A DNA stretch of 64,000 bases from Himantopus leucocephalus (GCA_003993805.1 RSEF01000001.1:62926550-62990549), one strand, 5' to 3'; positions 1 to 13,800 are shown, numbered from the stretch's first letter. Made by a program: numbers and translations. Notes: generated from the sequence alone by a model not told the origin.

Positions 1-257
1 GGTAACTGTGGGATTTGGGCTGGTAGGTGTGCGGAGCTGTGGCCAAGCAGAAAATAGAATTAAATGGAAATTGGCCATGAAAAAGCCACAGGGACAAAAG
101 CTAGGGGAGTTAGAGACCAGCCCGTCCTGCAAGGGAGACCACAGTTCCCTTGACTTGAGACACCATGCCCTTTGCTCCCCTACCTCCCTCTCACCTTAAC
201 CTGACTGCCTACAGCTGCTGGCCAGGTACTGCCCGACACTTCCAAGAGCAGTACACT

Positions 258-344
258 TAATCAGGATGTCCCTGCCCATGGCAGGGGGGTTGGAACTAGA
301 TGATCTCTAAGGTCCCTTCTGACACTAACCATTCTATGATTCTA
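258..344 (+). mobile_element. CR1 LINE fragment, 3' end
   Basis: Contains GGGGGGTTGGAACTAGATGA and GGTCCCTTCTGACACTAACC, ending ATTCTATGATTCTA. This is the 3' end of avian CR1 in sense orientation. Only the last part is left. Confidence 0.85.
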
Positions 345-1506
345 ACCGAGCCAAGCCTCTCCAGCCCCTCTAGGACCAGAACAAGGGAAGGAGTAACTAT
401 GTTGTTAAGGAATACCTATGTGCATTAGCACCTGGGGCTGTAAGAACCCCACGTTTGATGGATTCCTGCAGCCCTAATGAGAAATGCCAGTACACAAAGC
501 AGACCCTGTAGGAGGCAGAGGCTGGGGGGCAGGGGTGGTGGGGAAAGGAGGGCTAGATGGTTGCCACAGGTACCAGAGGTGTCCAGGCAGGAATCAGGGA
601 GGAAGGGGAGGTGGGATAGGGGAAAAGGCAAGAAAGAAACCAAAAAAAGGCTGTGTGTCTTTGTTCAGTCTCCTTATTGGTTTATTAATGACAAGCTAAT
701 GACTTAGTGCCCCACTCCCACTCCAGTTTGCTGACTGCCTGGCTCTCTGCTCAGCAGCCTCCCCTGGTGGGGTGGGACAAGGCTACTGAGGGTGCCCGGG
801 AAGGTGCAGGATGGGCTGCCCTGGCTGTGTTGTTTTCCTTCACTCCTTCAGCCTCCCTTTTTTTTCATTCACCAATGTGGCATTGATCCGGCTCAGTGAG
901 AATTTCCATTTATATTTCAGCCTTGCCTGTGACACCGTCCCTGAGTCCCTGCGGCTCTGACGCGTGCTCGCCCGCTCTCCCAAATGCTCTGCTTCACTCA
1001 GCCCCTCCTTCTCCTCAGCCTCTTTGTGATTCCTCACCCCCTCCCTGATGCAACCCTCTCCTCTCCTCCGACTGTCCCCCCATGCTGCCTCTGACGTCTG
1101 CTCTCTCAGTCACTCCATCTTTCCCTGACATGTCTCAGCCCCTCTCCCTGTGCTCCCAATTAGCACAGTCGCCAGGTTTAGGCGGGCAGCTGGCGCATCC
1201 AAGTCTGCATGGTGAAAAGATGGGGATTTCTGCTTCAGAGCAAAGCTGCGTACGGGCTCTCTGGTACCTGGGGCCCCTCTCATAAATGCTCAGCCTTTGG
1301 TCTTGCCTCGCAATGAATGAGTCATAGCACAGGGTCCTAGGGATCACCAACAGGCAGAGAGACCCCCCACCTCCCTGTTCACAGCCCCCCATAAAAGCCT
1401 GTCCTATGCAGCTAGAAGCTGACGCATTGGGTGTCCCTTGCTTGGGCTGGCTGCCTGGGTAATTGGAGGAGCAGAGGATTCCCCAGAGAGCCTTAAGAAG
1501 TGTAGA
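345..1506. other. Intergenic, no gene seen; G-quadruplex motif at 524-552
   Basis: No exon-like coding segment was recognised. Four G-runs at 524-552 form a quadruplex motif on plus. The block around 864-940 (TTTCATTCACCAATGTGGCA and neighbours) is AT-richer than its surroundings and may be a conserved non-coding element. Confidence 0.4.
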
Positions 1507-1720
1507 TCACAGAATCATAGAATGATTTAGGTTGGAAGGGACCTTGAAGATCATCGAGTTCCAGCCCCCCTGCCATAGGCAGGGACACCTCCCACTAGTC
1601 CAGGTTGCCCAAGGCCCCATCGAGCCTGGCCTTGAACACCTCCAGGGATGCGGCCTTAACAACTTCTCTGGGAAACCTGTTCCAGTGCATGTGGCATGTG
1701 TACGAAATCTGTGTCCCCCA
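1507..1720 (-). mobile_element. CR1 LINE fragment, reverse orientation
   Basis: Starts ATCACAGAATCATAGAATGA and continues GGTTGGAAGGGACCTTGAAG, then the CCAGCCCCCCTGCCATAGGCA and CTTGAACACCTCCAGGGATG segments of the CR1 3' region, all reverse-complemented. The 5' part is missing. Confidence 0.9.
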
Positions 1721-4700
1721 TATTAAATAGGCTGGGCAGGCCTACGCTCCCATGGGCTCTTGAAGTGCACAGGCTACGAAATGACCTCTGATTAGTATGG
1801 CAACCTGAGCATTAGATCCCAAACACCCAGAGGCTGGGGGCCAGAGTTTTGTAAGTCTCCTGCACAAGCAGCCCTGCTCCCACCCGTAGCCAAGAGAGCT
1901 GTTGCAGTGATTCACCCTCTGCACCCAACATCTGGACAGGCGAACTGTCCTCCAGTGGTGGCTACCTGCTGTTCCATCCCTTCACCAAGCTCCTCTTGAG
2001 CTTGCTGGGGAAGGATGCTCAGGGATTCAAATGAGGCTGTGAAACACGTGTTGCCCTCATTAGAAGTGAAAATGTAGCACACAGAAGAAGAGAGGAGGAG
2101 AGAGAGGGGAAGGAAGGGAGGTGGAAGCCGAATGTTCTCGCTGTTGACAGGGAAAATGATCTTGGTTTTGAGAAGGGGTGGGGTCTTCCTGCTCTGCCTC
2201 TCTCTTCATCAGGGTTGGAGCAGTGAATGGTACAGGCAGGCAGAGCCTTGAGATAAAGAGAAGTGAATCAGGCCGTGCCAATTACACATGGCCAAAGGGG
2301 ATGGGGAGGTACCAGCTTGGAAGGACAGAGTTCCCACACGCTGTGGTGCATGTGGGGTGAGCGTGGCAGCACCTCCAACAGATGCAGGGAGCAGGGGCCA
2401 CTGCATGGGGCCCACCACTTACCATGTCTCCCCACCGGTCCCTCTTTGGTAGCATTCCCACACCACACCTGCAGTTACTCACACACAGCAAGCCAGTGTT
2501 CCTGCCCTGTACCTTACAGCAGCTCCCACCCTGCTCTCTGCACCTCAGGAAGCAGAAGCCATCTAAGGAGCCCCTGGGCAAGGCAAATAATACATCAGGA
2601 GACCTTAGGAGTCCCTTTCTGCTTAAAGATCAGGTGGGTCTCATGCTGATGTAAAGGAGGGACAATGGGAGGACCCTGGGGACCAACACCTTAGGAAAGC
2701 TGGGGTGCTTGGAAGCTTTCAGAGAAGATGAAACATGGGATAGTGGCAGACACTTATCACAGATGGTTTAACCCTGGATGGAAGGGCTTCTTTTGATTCA
2801 GGAAGGCTCTGAGAGGGAGACATTTGGCTGAGAAGATCTGCTGATCTCACTACCTGCAGGGACCGTGTGTGGCAGTATCTTCCTCCTGTCTTTGTCTCTA
2901 CCTATTCCCCTGTCCCTGAAAGCAGCCACCCAAACAGAGGAGACTGACGTCTGCAACATTTCAAAGCCACTTTCTCTTCTTCTGTCCCAAACCATGGTTC
3001 TTCCTCGCTTTCCCCTGCCCAACCCCGTGTTCACTCTCTCCAGAGGGTAAGCTCATCACAGCAGCCCTGCTCATCAGCATAGCCAGCGTTAGAAAATGCC
3101 ACAGCTGAAATTATCCTGTCGTCAGGTCCCTTCACAGGAGGGCTGACGTCACTGTGCCTGCCAGCAGCCAGGCAGGGAAGGTGCCCTCCCCAGGCACCCC
3201 TTCGACCTCCCTCCCAGCTCCAGCCCTCCTCCCTCTGCCTTTCGGTATCTAGCACACCTCCTTGCTCTACTTAGCCTACCTACTGTGAGCTCTCTAGGAG
3301 TCTTACATGTTCCCTGTTGCCTTTATTTCAGCAGATTGCCCTTGAAGCACCTGCAGTGCAAGTTATATTCCAGTGCTTCTTCCCCAACACATTAGGAGTC
3401 TCCCTGGCACCCTCGTGTTTACGTCCCAGGGATGGTGGAGGGCAGCAGTTGTGGGAGGTACATGGTAAAGATGCTGAATTCTGACTTTGTGTTGTCCCCA
3501 GAAAGAAAAAGAGGGAGCACAGGACTGTGGGATGTTCTGCCATTGTTTTGCATTTAGATCGCCACAGGATAGGAGATAACACCAAACCAGGCAGATACCT
3601 TTAGAAACTCTTTCTCCTTTACAGTAGCAAACTAGGCTGAGAAGGGATGAAATCAGAGAATCAAAGAAAGGCTCTGAAAAAGGGTGAGCCTAATCCTAGC
3701 GATGCGACCTCCAGCGCTCGCTGCAGAGAGGTCAGAGCCCTACCTTGGAATGATCTCCTGCAGTCTGCACTGTGCTGCCCCAGGAGTCCCCTCCCCTCTC
3801 CTGGAGGAGAGAAGGTTATTGCCCTGGGCTTCTCTTCATTCATTTTAGAGATGGCCTTTTGTGAGAACTTCTATACTCATTACTCTCCTGGCCAAGTCTG
3901 GCTTGGTATCGAGCTTCTCCAACAACTTGATGGGCTGTTGTTGATGCCACTGACAACTGAGGAGGCACAACCCTTCACGTATGAATGCTCTGAACCTCCT
4001 CGTCCTTTCCCTTCTTTTGTCCTCTCCTGATTGAAGAGTTTCCAAGCCAAGTGTTGCTGTTTCTGGGTCTCCCTAAAGAGTGTCTCTGAACGTTTCAGGC
4101 AGTAACCTGGAGAGCACTTACTTTCTGATTAAAGAGATGAAGTTCCATTAGTGGAGAGAGGGAGCAGAATGTGAACAAGAGTGGGAGCCTGCCATCGGCA
4201 GAGTCCCCATTCAGCGCTTTAGGCTGTCCCCTCTCTCGGTGCCATTCATCAATTTAACCCAATACAGTGCCATGGTTTTAAGTGACTCCAGCACTAGAAA
4301 CTTTGTCAGGCATGAGATTTATGGGGTGATGTGCAACTAAGCTGCTTCCTCTGCCAAGTCACGCATTGTGCTCTTTTTCTTTCTTTCCCAATATTTGTGG
4401 AGCTAGAAAATTGGATATGCACCGGCTCCTCCAACTAGTTTGTAAGACCAGAGAAAGGACCATCATTCCTGCACTGGACTGAAGGAAAAGAGGGAGACTG
4501 CAGAGAAGGGATCAGCATGTGGCATGAGGGGTCTACAAAGGCTCAGAGGAGACTCAGGATGATTTTCAAGAATAATCCAGAGCATTAGGTTTTCCGTGCT
4601 TGCTCTCAAGCCCTCCTCCCTGTTACCTACACCTATCCCCAAGGATGAACTTTATGCTGAGGCATCACAGCCCCTTTGGATCTCCTCAATAAGCTCAGAG

Positions 4701-5530
4701 CTATTACTCTTTCATCCCTTACTCATAGCATGAGGCTCACCAGTGCCTTCAGAAGCCTGTTGGGAAGCAGAAACCAAGCAGTTTTCTGTGATACCTGGCA
4801 ACCTGCCTGTCTCTGGGGCTCCCAGAGTGGCTAAGGCCAGGAATGCTGAACAAATTGTGGCGACAGTAGGGGATGACTGTAGTCTCCTCAGATTTCTTTA
4901 GCTAAAGGTATCCAAAGGGCCAGTCCCAGCCACGCTGCAAGCTCCAGCTTTGACAGTATCCTGACTGGGTGCTCAGTGGGGCCATGGAGGGAAGGTACTT
5001 GGGAAAAGGCAAGAAGGATGTGGCGGAGGTGGGGAGGAGGAGGATGAGCAATGAAAGATAGAAATGAAGAGGGGCCCTGAGAAAAGCAGCAAGCATGAGA
5101 GAGGAGGAGTGTGTATCAGTAGCGCACGAACCAAGAAGCGTGCAGCTCTCGAGTGCTTTGCTTTCCTGATGCTCTTCTGCTTAATGCACTCTGTGCTTGT
5201 CCCCTTAGATCCCATTTCTGTCGGATTTAGCAGCAGCCCTGTTAGCCTCACGCTAGGTAACCAGTTTGTGGTGAAAACAAGAAGAGAGAAGCCCCCAACC
5301 ACCCCTGGCAGAGCAGCTGTCACAATGGATTGGCTTCCAGCCCCTTGCCAGCTGCCCCCAGCACCGGCTGTCTGTGCGAGTTAAGAGCCTTCTCCTGAGC
5401 TGCTGAGAACTGCCACAGCTAGCCTGTATCATTCACAGCATCCATGAGCACAGAGCTGCTGTCCGGACACCGTATGCCCTGCAGCTCCTTGGGCACTCAG
5501 CTGGTACAGAAGGGGAAGCAGCATATATTT

Positions 5531-5580
5531 GTGCGCACGCGTGTGCCACACAAACACACACACACACACACACACACACT
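5531..5580. repeat. (CA)n microsatellite with alternating purine-pyrimidine flank
   Basis: GTGCGCACGCGTGTGC (5531-5546) is a perfect alternating run, followed by about 12 CA units (5555-5579). Confidence 0.9.
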
Positions 5581-8500
5581 CTCTTAGCTGCACAACTGTG
5601 CCACAGCAGCCTGGGCTGGCACCTTGCAGGCACAAATCCAAGCTGCCACTTAGACTTTCACAGGCTCACGCTGAGCAACTGGGCACACAGGGTGGGTGGA
5701 CATACACACACAGGCACACAGCCTGAGCACGTGGGCAAGGAGACGTCTGTATGTATAGGGAAACATGGGCACAAAGCAGCGTGCACACAGTCAACAAACA
5801 GTGCATAGGCACATCACAAAGTGTCTTTCCCACCCCTCTCACCCAGCAGCTGTAAGTACAGCTTGTTTTCTGTTGTAGGACATTGTGCCTCCCCTGCCAC
5901 ATCATGGTCTTTATCACCCACTCACTCAACTATATGAAATGGGCTGATTTGGCTTTCTCACACCAAAACCTCCTGCCACCTCTGTATGCCCATGCACATG
6001 GCTCCATTCCCTTTCCACACTCCTCATCCCCCGTTCTCTCGCCTTCAGCCAGCTCTGTGCCCACGGATGCCAAGGACTGGCTGCCCAGACCTGGAGTAGG
6101 GTTGTTTACTTTGTGTCAACCAAAAGCCCGCTGCCTGAATTAATCTGAAAGAGTAAAAAAAACCTCGTGTACTCCACTCCCCTCCCCGCCCCACGCCCCT
6201 GCATCTCTCACTACCCCTCATGGGGTCTGGCTGCTGCTCTGGACTTTGAAGGCATTATTAACATTACAAAAAGGGCTGTCACTTGCGAAGCAGCCAGGTG
6301 AAAAAGAAAAAGTCGCTGCAATTAGGAGTTTGTTAGGGAAGCAGGACCTGTAGGGTGATGGAGAAGAAATGGGCTGCCCTCGTGGCCCTGCCTTCCTTCC
6401 CCTGCCCCCCTCCTCTCCTGCCCTCCCTCTTCTTCCACTTGTCTCTTTACCCTCTCCTCTTTTCTTTCCCCATCTGTTTGCTTCCCTGCTGATGTCCTGC
6501 AGTGGCACTACCTGCCACGGGCAGCATCGCTGCACGTTAATTAGGTCCTGAACAGCTCTGCAGATGAATGCCGCTGTCAGCGAGAGCGTAGCTCCAGCCT
6601 CCCCCATCTCCACACACTCAGGCTCCTGCTTCCTCCCCATCCCCTGGTAAATAGAGCTGTCAGGAGATCATTTATCCATAATGGCCCTCTGTGATAATAA
6701 ATTTTTGTTTATGGGGGCATCGAGGAGAAAAAGGCAACAAAAATGAAGATGGCCCTGTGGTGGTAAAAATACCAACTGTTTAGCACATTGGGTGATGTCC
6801 GTGGGGAAGACTGTTAGGAGGAAGAGCATGAGAGTGGGTGAAACCCACGGAAGGCCCAAGGGTTGATTTGCTGTGCCCAACCTTGACTGACTTTGTCAGA
6901 AACTGCAGCCTTCTTCCCCCAGACCTGCTCTCCCAGCCTGCTGGCATCTTCCATGATGATGGAGGAGGGAGATGACCGTGCTCCACCAGAGGGAGGGAGC
7001 GGGGCTGGGAGGCAGGGGGAGAACTCCCAGTGTAAGCAGGAGGCAGGGAAAATTCTGGTTGTCTTTAGATGAGAGGAACATATGGCGGGTTGTGCATAGG
7101 ACCAGGCAGGAAAGGATCAGGAGCTTTTCCTGGCATCTTGGGCACCCACTGACTTTGCGAGGGTAACTCCTACTTCCCCCTGGGCTTTCAGCCTGGAAGC
7201 TGGTGAGGATACTCAGCAACAGGATGGCATTGTGGTTAGTGTCTGGGGACCGTAGGCGCAATAATGCACAGCCAGTACCATTTTTTGGGGGTAGGGTTAT
7301 CCAATATGGAGAAACAGGGCCTTGTCAGTGCTTTGGGAGAAAGAAGAAGCCAAGAAAAACACACAGGGGAGAAAATCACCTCCTGGAAATATGAGAAGGG
7401 ATGCGGGAACTGGAAGGGAACAAGGGACATAGGTCTCAAAGCATGTCAGCGAAAAGAGTGGGAGGCGGAGGGAGGGAAGCTATGAAATGAGGCTGACTTT
7501 CTTCCCTTCTTCTCTGGTTCTTGGCACCTGGGCCAAGCCTATCTGTTGCTGTGCATGATTCCATGGGCTCTGGCTGCCCTGTCCTGGCATGGCAAGGCAG
7601 AGCTGGCAGTGATCCACGCCAGGCTCCCTGGGCTGTGGCCTTCCCTCCCTGCCCTGGCCTCAGCTGCAGACCTCCAAAGGCTGCTGCAACCCAAAGAAGG
7701 AGACAGGCAGAGCTACCACCATCCCTGGTGCAGGGGCAGCCCAGAGGGACCTTGTTTTCTCAGCAAGTGCTGGGGCAAGGGCAATGCCTCTCCCCATCTT
7801 TGGCAAAAGCCTCAGACAGCTCCAGCAGCAGGTCATGACAGCAGCCTGGTCGACATTGGGGGTGCTTGTTCTTGCTTACAGGGGAGGCAGTCTGGGAGGA
7901 AGGGTTTCAGCTCTCCTTCTCCTGTCGCTTCCCCTTGCCTGCCCTGTTTTGACCCAGATACATTACAGTATAACGAATCTGTGACTCCCCTCGGGATTTC
8001 ACAGTTGTTGCTGTGCTGCGTAGCACAACTGCTCACAATTTCATGGTGGTGACAAGGCTGGCGCTCATGCCCTCCTCCCCTGGAGGGCCCCTGGGGACAA
8101 AGGGAAAGCTCTTTTAGGCTACGTTTGAGCTTCAGCAGTCCAGAACGCTTCGCAGCTATGGTCACTGCTCTGCAGTGTACCCCTGTCCTGTGCTGAGCCC
8201 ATGTGTGGTGAGACCACATCACCTGTGCCTGCCAGATGTGGCAGGGCAGAGGTGGGCAGGGAGCCATGGGTCCCTTCATCGATTCTCATCCTTCATCGAT
8301 GTAGGATAAGAATACCAAGGTGTGCTGCAGCCTGCCTTTGCAACCCAGTCTAGATGTAGCCCTTGCAGGAGCACAACTGATCTTACAGAGGAAACAACTT
8401 CAGGCCTTCAGCAGAGGCTGGTAATGCACATGTTTGTTTGCAGCATGTTTGCAGACAGGAGGGGCCCTCTGCCTGCCTTCATATGAAAGCTTTCTGTCCT

Positions 8501-10818
8501 AAAGGCTGGACACACCATGGATGACTTCATTTAGTGCACGTGAGACAGTAAGTATGATCCCCTAAGTACAACAAACATGGCTTAGATGGAACTAAGCTTA
8601 ATTATGTGGGAGCACAACTTTTCTTTAGTGTTAAGAGACCCTGCCTTGTGTCCTTGGTGCTCCTCAGCCCCCATTCATCTCCCAGAAAGGACTGGTTTCT
8701 CTTTTCAACTTTCCCATCCCTCCTTTGCCCAGATCCCCATCCCATCACACTCTCTGCCTTCCTGGACCGTGGTTTTGACAAGAAGCAAGCTATGATCTGA
8801 CACTCTTCCCTGCCTGCTGCCCTGGCCCAATAGCCGTTCATCACTGGCCGAGGACACCAGCCTGCAGATCACAGGAGCACTTCCTCCTCATGAAATATTG
8901 ATACAACCCTTTTGTCTCTCCATACCCATCGACTCCCCACCCCTCTCCCTGCCTCTCCTCACACTGACTGTGTTTGTCAATTACCTCTTCATCTAGCCTT
9001 TCTTTTCAAAAATTCTTTTTCATCTCGCAGAAGCTTTTTATGTTTTCTTTTCTTCCTGGGGAGGGGAGTAGGGAGAGATGGCAGGCGGGGAGGGCACTAC
9101 CCCAGCCACTGCTAGAAATACAAAGGCAGCTTGTGCACGGAATGGCTCTTAATTGGCTGCACTCTGGGACTTCAGGGCCCATCCTCAGTGATGAAACAGA
9201 GAAGTGCAGTTCCCTCACAGCAGAGAACATTGCGAAGGCGGAGATTCCCATTTAAAAGAGGGGAGGCAAGATTTGAGACAATTTGTCCAGAAGACACAGA
9301 GTGACCCCAACCAAACCCAGCTCCCCTCTCCTCCTGCTGCACTGGAGCCAGCTGTTTGCCTTCCTTGGGCCTTTTCCTCTCCCACCGCACACATCTGGCG
9401 AGTTCTCCCAGGAGGCACCATCATTATGTGTCAATGCGGGAATGAACATGAAAGCTGTTAATTGGCTTGCTTGTATAAATAGCCTGGTTTCAGCTGGCAG
9501 GGGAGGTTGGACCCTGCATCTTGAGTGCCTAGCACTGGTTTTTGGTGAAGTTGTGGGGGGAGTGGGTCTGTGAGGCCCTGTTCCAGATAAATCACTACAG
9601 GGAGTTGAAGACCTGCCTTCTGCTGCAGCTCAGCTTGATCCAGAAGCCTCTGGTGACGGACAAGACTGCTCAGTTGCTGATGTATGGCAGGTACAGGGAA
9701 TCCTCAACCCCCACAGAAGACAGAGAGCTGTGGCGGGGCAGGGTTTATGATTACCCCTTCCCTTGCCATAGGTCCTGGATAAAGACATCCCTGCTAATTG
9801 ACCTGTGTGTCCAGGAATAGGTATAGCTCCCACTTGGCTGTGATGCAGGGCATCAAAAGATTATGACAGTTTCCTTCCTGCCTGTGAGAGACAGAGTTTC
9901 CCCTCACTCATATGCATCCCCCTTCATCTGCTATCCCAAATCCCAGTCAGAAATTCACTGTAGGGGAGAAGAAGCTGCAACATACCCTCAACCCTTCCTT
10001 TTAGCAGCATGTGCTACCTGATGGCTACTACATCCACGGCCACAGATCTGGCAGTTTCCCCATCCACCGTGCAGCTTCCTCAAACCTTTAGCAAACGCTT
10101 TTCAGGGAGGCGACTCCTGCACAAGATAAGAGACAAAGTGCTGTTTTGGGTCAGGTGCACACCTGAAAACAGAGAAATGAGCATTGGCAAGTATGGAGGG
10201 TGCCTGCCATCTGAGGACAAGAAGGAGACAAGTTGCGGGGGTATTGTCTCTCAAGGAAGATGAAGTTAATCTGCATGCCAAGGACAGGGGGACAGGGATT
10301 TGCAAGTGGGAAAAGGGGGGGTGGGAGGTGCCTCAGGAAGAGTTAGTTGGGATCTGTGAAAAAAAGGGTGCAAAAAACAGGTGGGACTTCACACCTCGTG
10401 GGATCAAGGCTGGGGTGTTTATATCAGCCCATCTTGCCTGGATTTTATTCTGGTGATGAACGTGTTCTGAAAACAAACAGAACATTGAGGAAGAAACTTG
10501 TGGAGCGAATGACTGTTTTTTTGGTTGCTAAGCCATCTGTTCTGCTCCAGCAGCTCACTGAGGGCTCCGCCGTCGCTCTCGATCTGCATGCGTGTGTTTT
10601 TGCGTGGGTGGCTGGCGCTGGCTGGCGTGGCAGGAGGGAGTACCGGGGCGGAGGGGAGGATGTGTGTATGCTGGAGAACTTGGTTGCTTTGAGCAAATTT
10701 GCTTGGGAGGGGAGGAGGAAAGTTGGCTGTGGCAGTGTATGCAAACATACATGGCAGAGGCCAAGACTGGAAGCGTGTGTGTGTTGGGGGCTGTGCTTTT
10801 TCTGTGTGCATGTAAGGG

Positions 10819-10834
10819 GTGTGTGTGTGTGTGT
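10819..10834. repeat. (GT)n microsatellite, about 8 units
   Basis: Uninterrupted GT dinucleotides between GGGG and CTGGGA. Confidence 0.85.
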
Positions 10835-13800
10835 CTGGGATCACAGGCACAGGGTGGGGTTTACATCAGGATAAGGAACCAGACCTCCACAGCTCTGCAG
10901 CTGCAGGGCTGGTCAGTGCATTGCAAACCTGCCTGCAGTGGGGGGGCACAGGTGTGTGTTTGTGCATGTCAAAGAGGAGCAGTGAAATGACACTTGTGGA
11001 GAACATACGTAGGTGGGTAACAGCGGTGTGCCACCCACCAGGCTGGTAGAGGTGTGAGCCAGAGGGAGAGGGGGTGCTGCGTGGCACGTGCTGTGGGCAA
11101 TGTGGCCGAAGTGCAGAGGGAGCTGAAGGCCATGCATGTGGAGCTTACGGTCAGCCCATCAATGTGCAGGAACCCAGCGTTCCTGTCCTTATGCCTGTCC
11201 ATCCCACAGCAGTCTCCTCCTGATATTCAGCCATGCAACCCCTGCAGCCCCAGTCACACTGCAATGATGGTGAAGGCTAATGACCTCTGCATATTGATGA
11301 CCTTAAACCAGGCCATAGAGATCTTCTGTCCCCGCACCCTTTCCCATTCCTGTCCTCACTCTCATCCTTCCTTGCTCCTTGCCAGACAAGACAGGGTTGC
11401 CATAGCAGCTGACAACGTCCGCTGTCCTACCTCTCAGGAGGACAGGCAGCAGCAGCAGTAAAAAAGACGGGTTGTAGAAAGAAACCTGTGGTGTGTTTAT
11501 GTCCTTGTCTCCTGGGAACAGCAGCTGGGACTCCTTTGGTAACCTTCCGAGGCTGGTGGTAGTCACCTCAGTGCATCCAGGTGTAGTACCGAGGGAGAGC
11601 TGCTCATGTACTGGGCACACATGGTGCTCCTCACCCACACCTAGACTTGTCCAGCTGCTGGGTAGGATTCAGTGGTGCCCCCTTCTGAAAGCTAAATGAC
11701 AGCATTAAATAAAGAAGGGGTCTCCAGACCACTCCTAGCTGGCAGTGCAGCCATCCTCTGTGCTGAATTGTATCTCTTCAGGAATCTTCATTCCTCTCTC
11801 TCCCTTCCGCACTGCAGAAGCAAAAAGGGCTCCACCCCAGAAGCAGCTGCATTAAAAACCAAGCTGAATGCCACCCCTGTTCACTCTAAGGAGCATCATT
11901 TAAGGAATGCACTCAGTTGGTAGCAGTAAGAGAGTTGATGTTTCTTTGCAGAACAGTTGGTGCCCTCTGAAAAGATAGTGCTCCATTTTGAGGATATTTT
12001 ATATTTATATGTTTTTAAGCATTTTTCCCTTAGGACAAGATTCTAGAGCTTTGATCCACCCTGAGATAGCCATTCTTATATTTTTAATGTGTCATCGTGT
12101 CCTGGTGCACCTTCTCAAACCTCTTTCAAGCAAATGCTTCAATGGTCTTTATTTGTATGACTTAGGGCCTTTAAACAGCACGCTCCCCCCCACCCAAAAA
12201 CCCCAAACACCACAACTCCCCACCCCCAACAAAAAAAACCCCAAAGACCTTCAGATTAGGAAGCATCACAGCCCTGTGGGATTTGGGAGGTCTTAGCTCT
12301 GTGATAGACCTGTGGGGCAAATCACACCCTTCTACTTCATCATGGTGGCAGTGCTGCCTCTCCATCCGCTACCCTCAGGGTCCCAAGCTTGTGGATGGGG
12401 TATTATTGCATGCACTCTGCTCCTCCTCATTTGAACAGTGGTCTCTTGGTACTGCTAGAGACACACAACAAAGAAATAAGTGTAGTGTCTAGCGATAGCA
12501 CATCAGTGCTCAAGGCTGGGCTAACCTCAGTGCTTAGCAACACAAAAAGGTGAGTGAAAACCTCCAGAGCCAAGGTGTCCAGCCAAGAGTCCACGCAGGA
12601 GAGCAGGCAGTTGGGCATAATCAACACAGTCATGGTAACAGCAGCAACAGAATCTCCCCCAACCCTTGCTACAAGTGGCCCCAAATTAGATACTCCCTCC
12701 ACTTTGAATGACCACAGTAGTTCTGTTTTCAGAGTGGAGGCACAGGAGCATCACAAACATCTGGGCATGGAACTGCAGATGATGTTGCAAGCAGAGCTGC
12801 CACTGGGACAGAGGCAACCCTCACTTGAGGGTTAGCAGAGTTTCTCATTTTCATGTGTCAGGACAGAGAAAGGAGGCCCTGGAGAGGGGATCTGTGCCAG
12901 TTGTGAGCTGTGTGACTCTTGGGAATGCAGGCAGAATAATAGGGGAGAGCACAAATTGATAGTGTTACTGGGGCGGGGGGGAACACGCGCTTACTGATTT
13001 CACTGCCAGACATAGTGACAAAGAATTATATTTACGAGAAAGCAGTAGAGGAAGAAAATGAGTGGGTTCTGCTGACAGAGAGAGGAGGGGAAAAATGGAA
13101 GAGGAAGAGTTTGGAAGAAGGAAAGTCATGAGAAACAGAGGGAGGCGAGGCATGCGAGTGTGATGGGTTCTTTGTTTAAATGGAAAGTGTGGTAATTTCC
13201 CTATGCTTAGGTGGTGTTTGAGAGAACCTGATTGGGATTTATTAGAAAATAAAATTCTTTAATTGAAAGCGAGTGGAGGCAATTTGTATTAATACTGCGA
13301 GAAATCATCAAATAATGGAATTGTTTAAAATCTATTAGTTTGCTCCATGCAGTGAGAGGAAGGGGCTGATTATCTTGCAATAGAACATATTAAAAGAAGA
13401 GTCCAGCCTGCTGGTCCCCTATGCAGATTAAAGATGTAATTTATTGAAGCAATTTATTTTCTGTTGGGAAGAAGGGGGAAAAATGGAAAAATATGATAAG
13501 AGCTGCAATCAAGTCTTGGATTCTTAATTTGAAGACCTACCTCTTATCTGCCTTCTTTCAATCATTAGAGAAGAAATACTCATTCCTTCGTTGGATTTTA
13601 AGCTTCAGGAGCAGACAGGGTGGCTGGGAAAAAAATAAGATCTCATGAGGAGGCCTGTTACTCACCTCTTGAGGTTTATATTATTGACAGCAGTTGCTTC
13701 AAATCCAAAGCAAATCAACCTTGGGCTGCCTGGAGTAGCAGCAGGTAGAACTCAGAGGTCAGCACCGAGGTGCTGTCTATCTAATCCTTCTGAGGACAAA

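Noticed and set aside
7546..8052. 168-codon open frame on plus
   Set aside because: No similarity recognised, no exon-like context, GC-rich sequence; overlapped by open frames on both strands.
8275..8303. TTCATCGAT direct repeat pair
   Set aside because: Only two nine-base copies 18 bases apart; within chance for 64 kb and without other structure.
10347..10874. Open frames on both strands around 10.4-10.9 kb
   Set aside because: They are caused by GT/CA-rich low-complexity DNA (Cys-Val and Thr-His runs), not by a gene.
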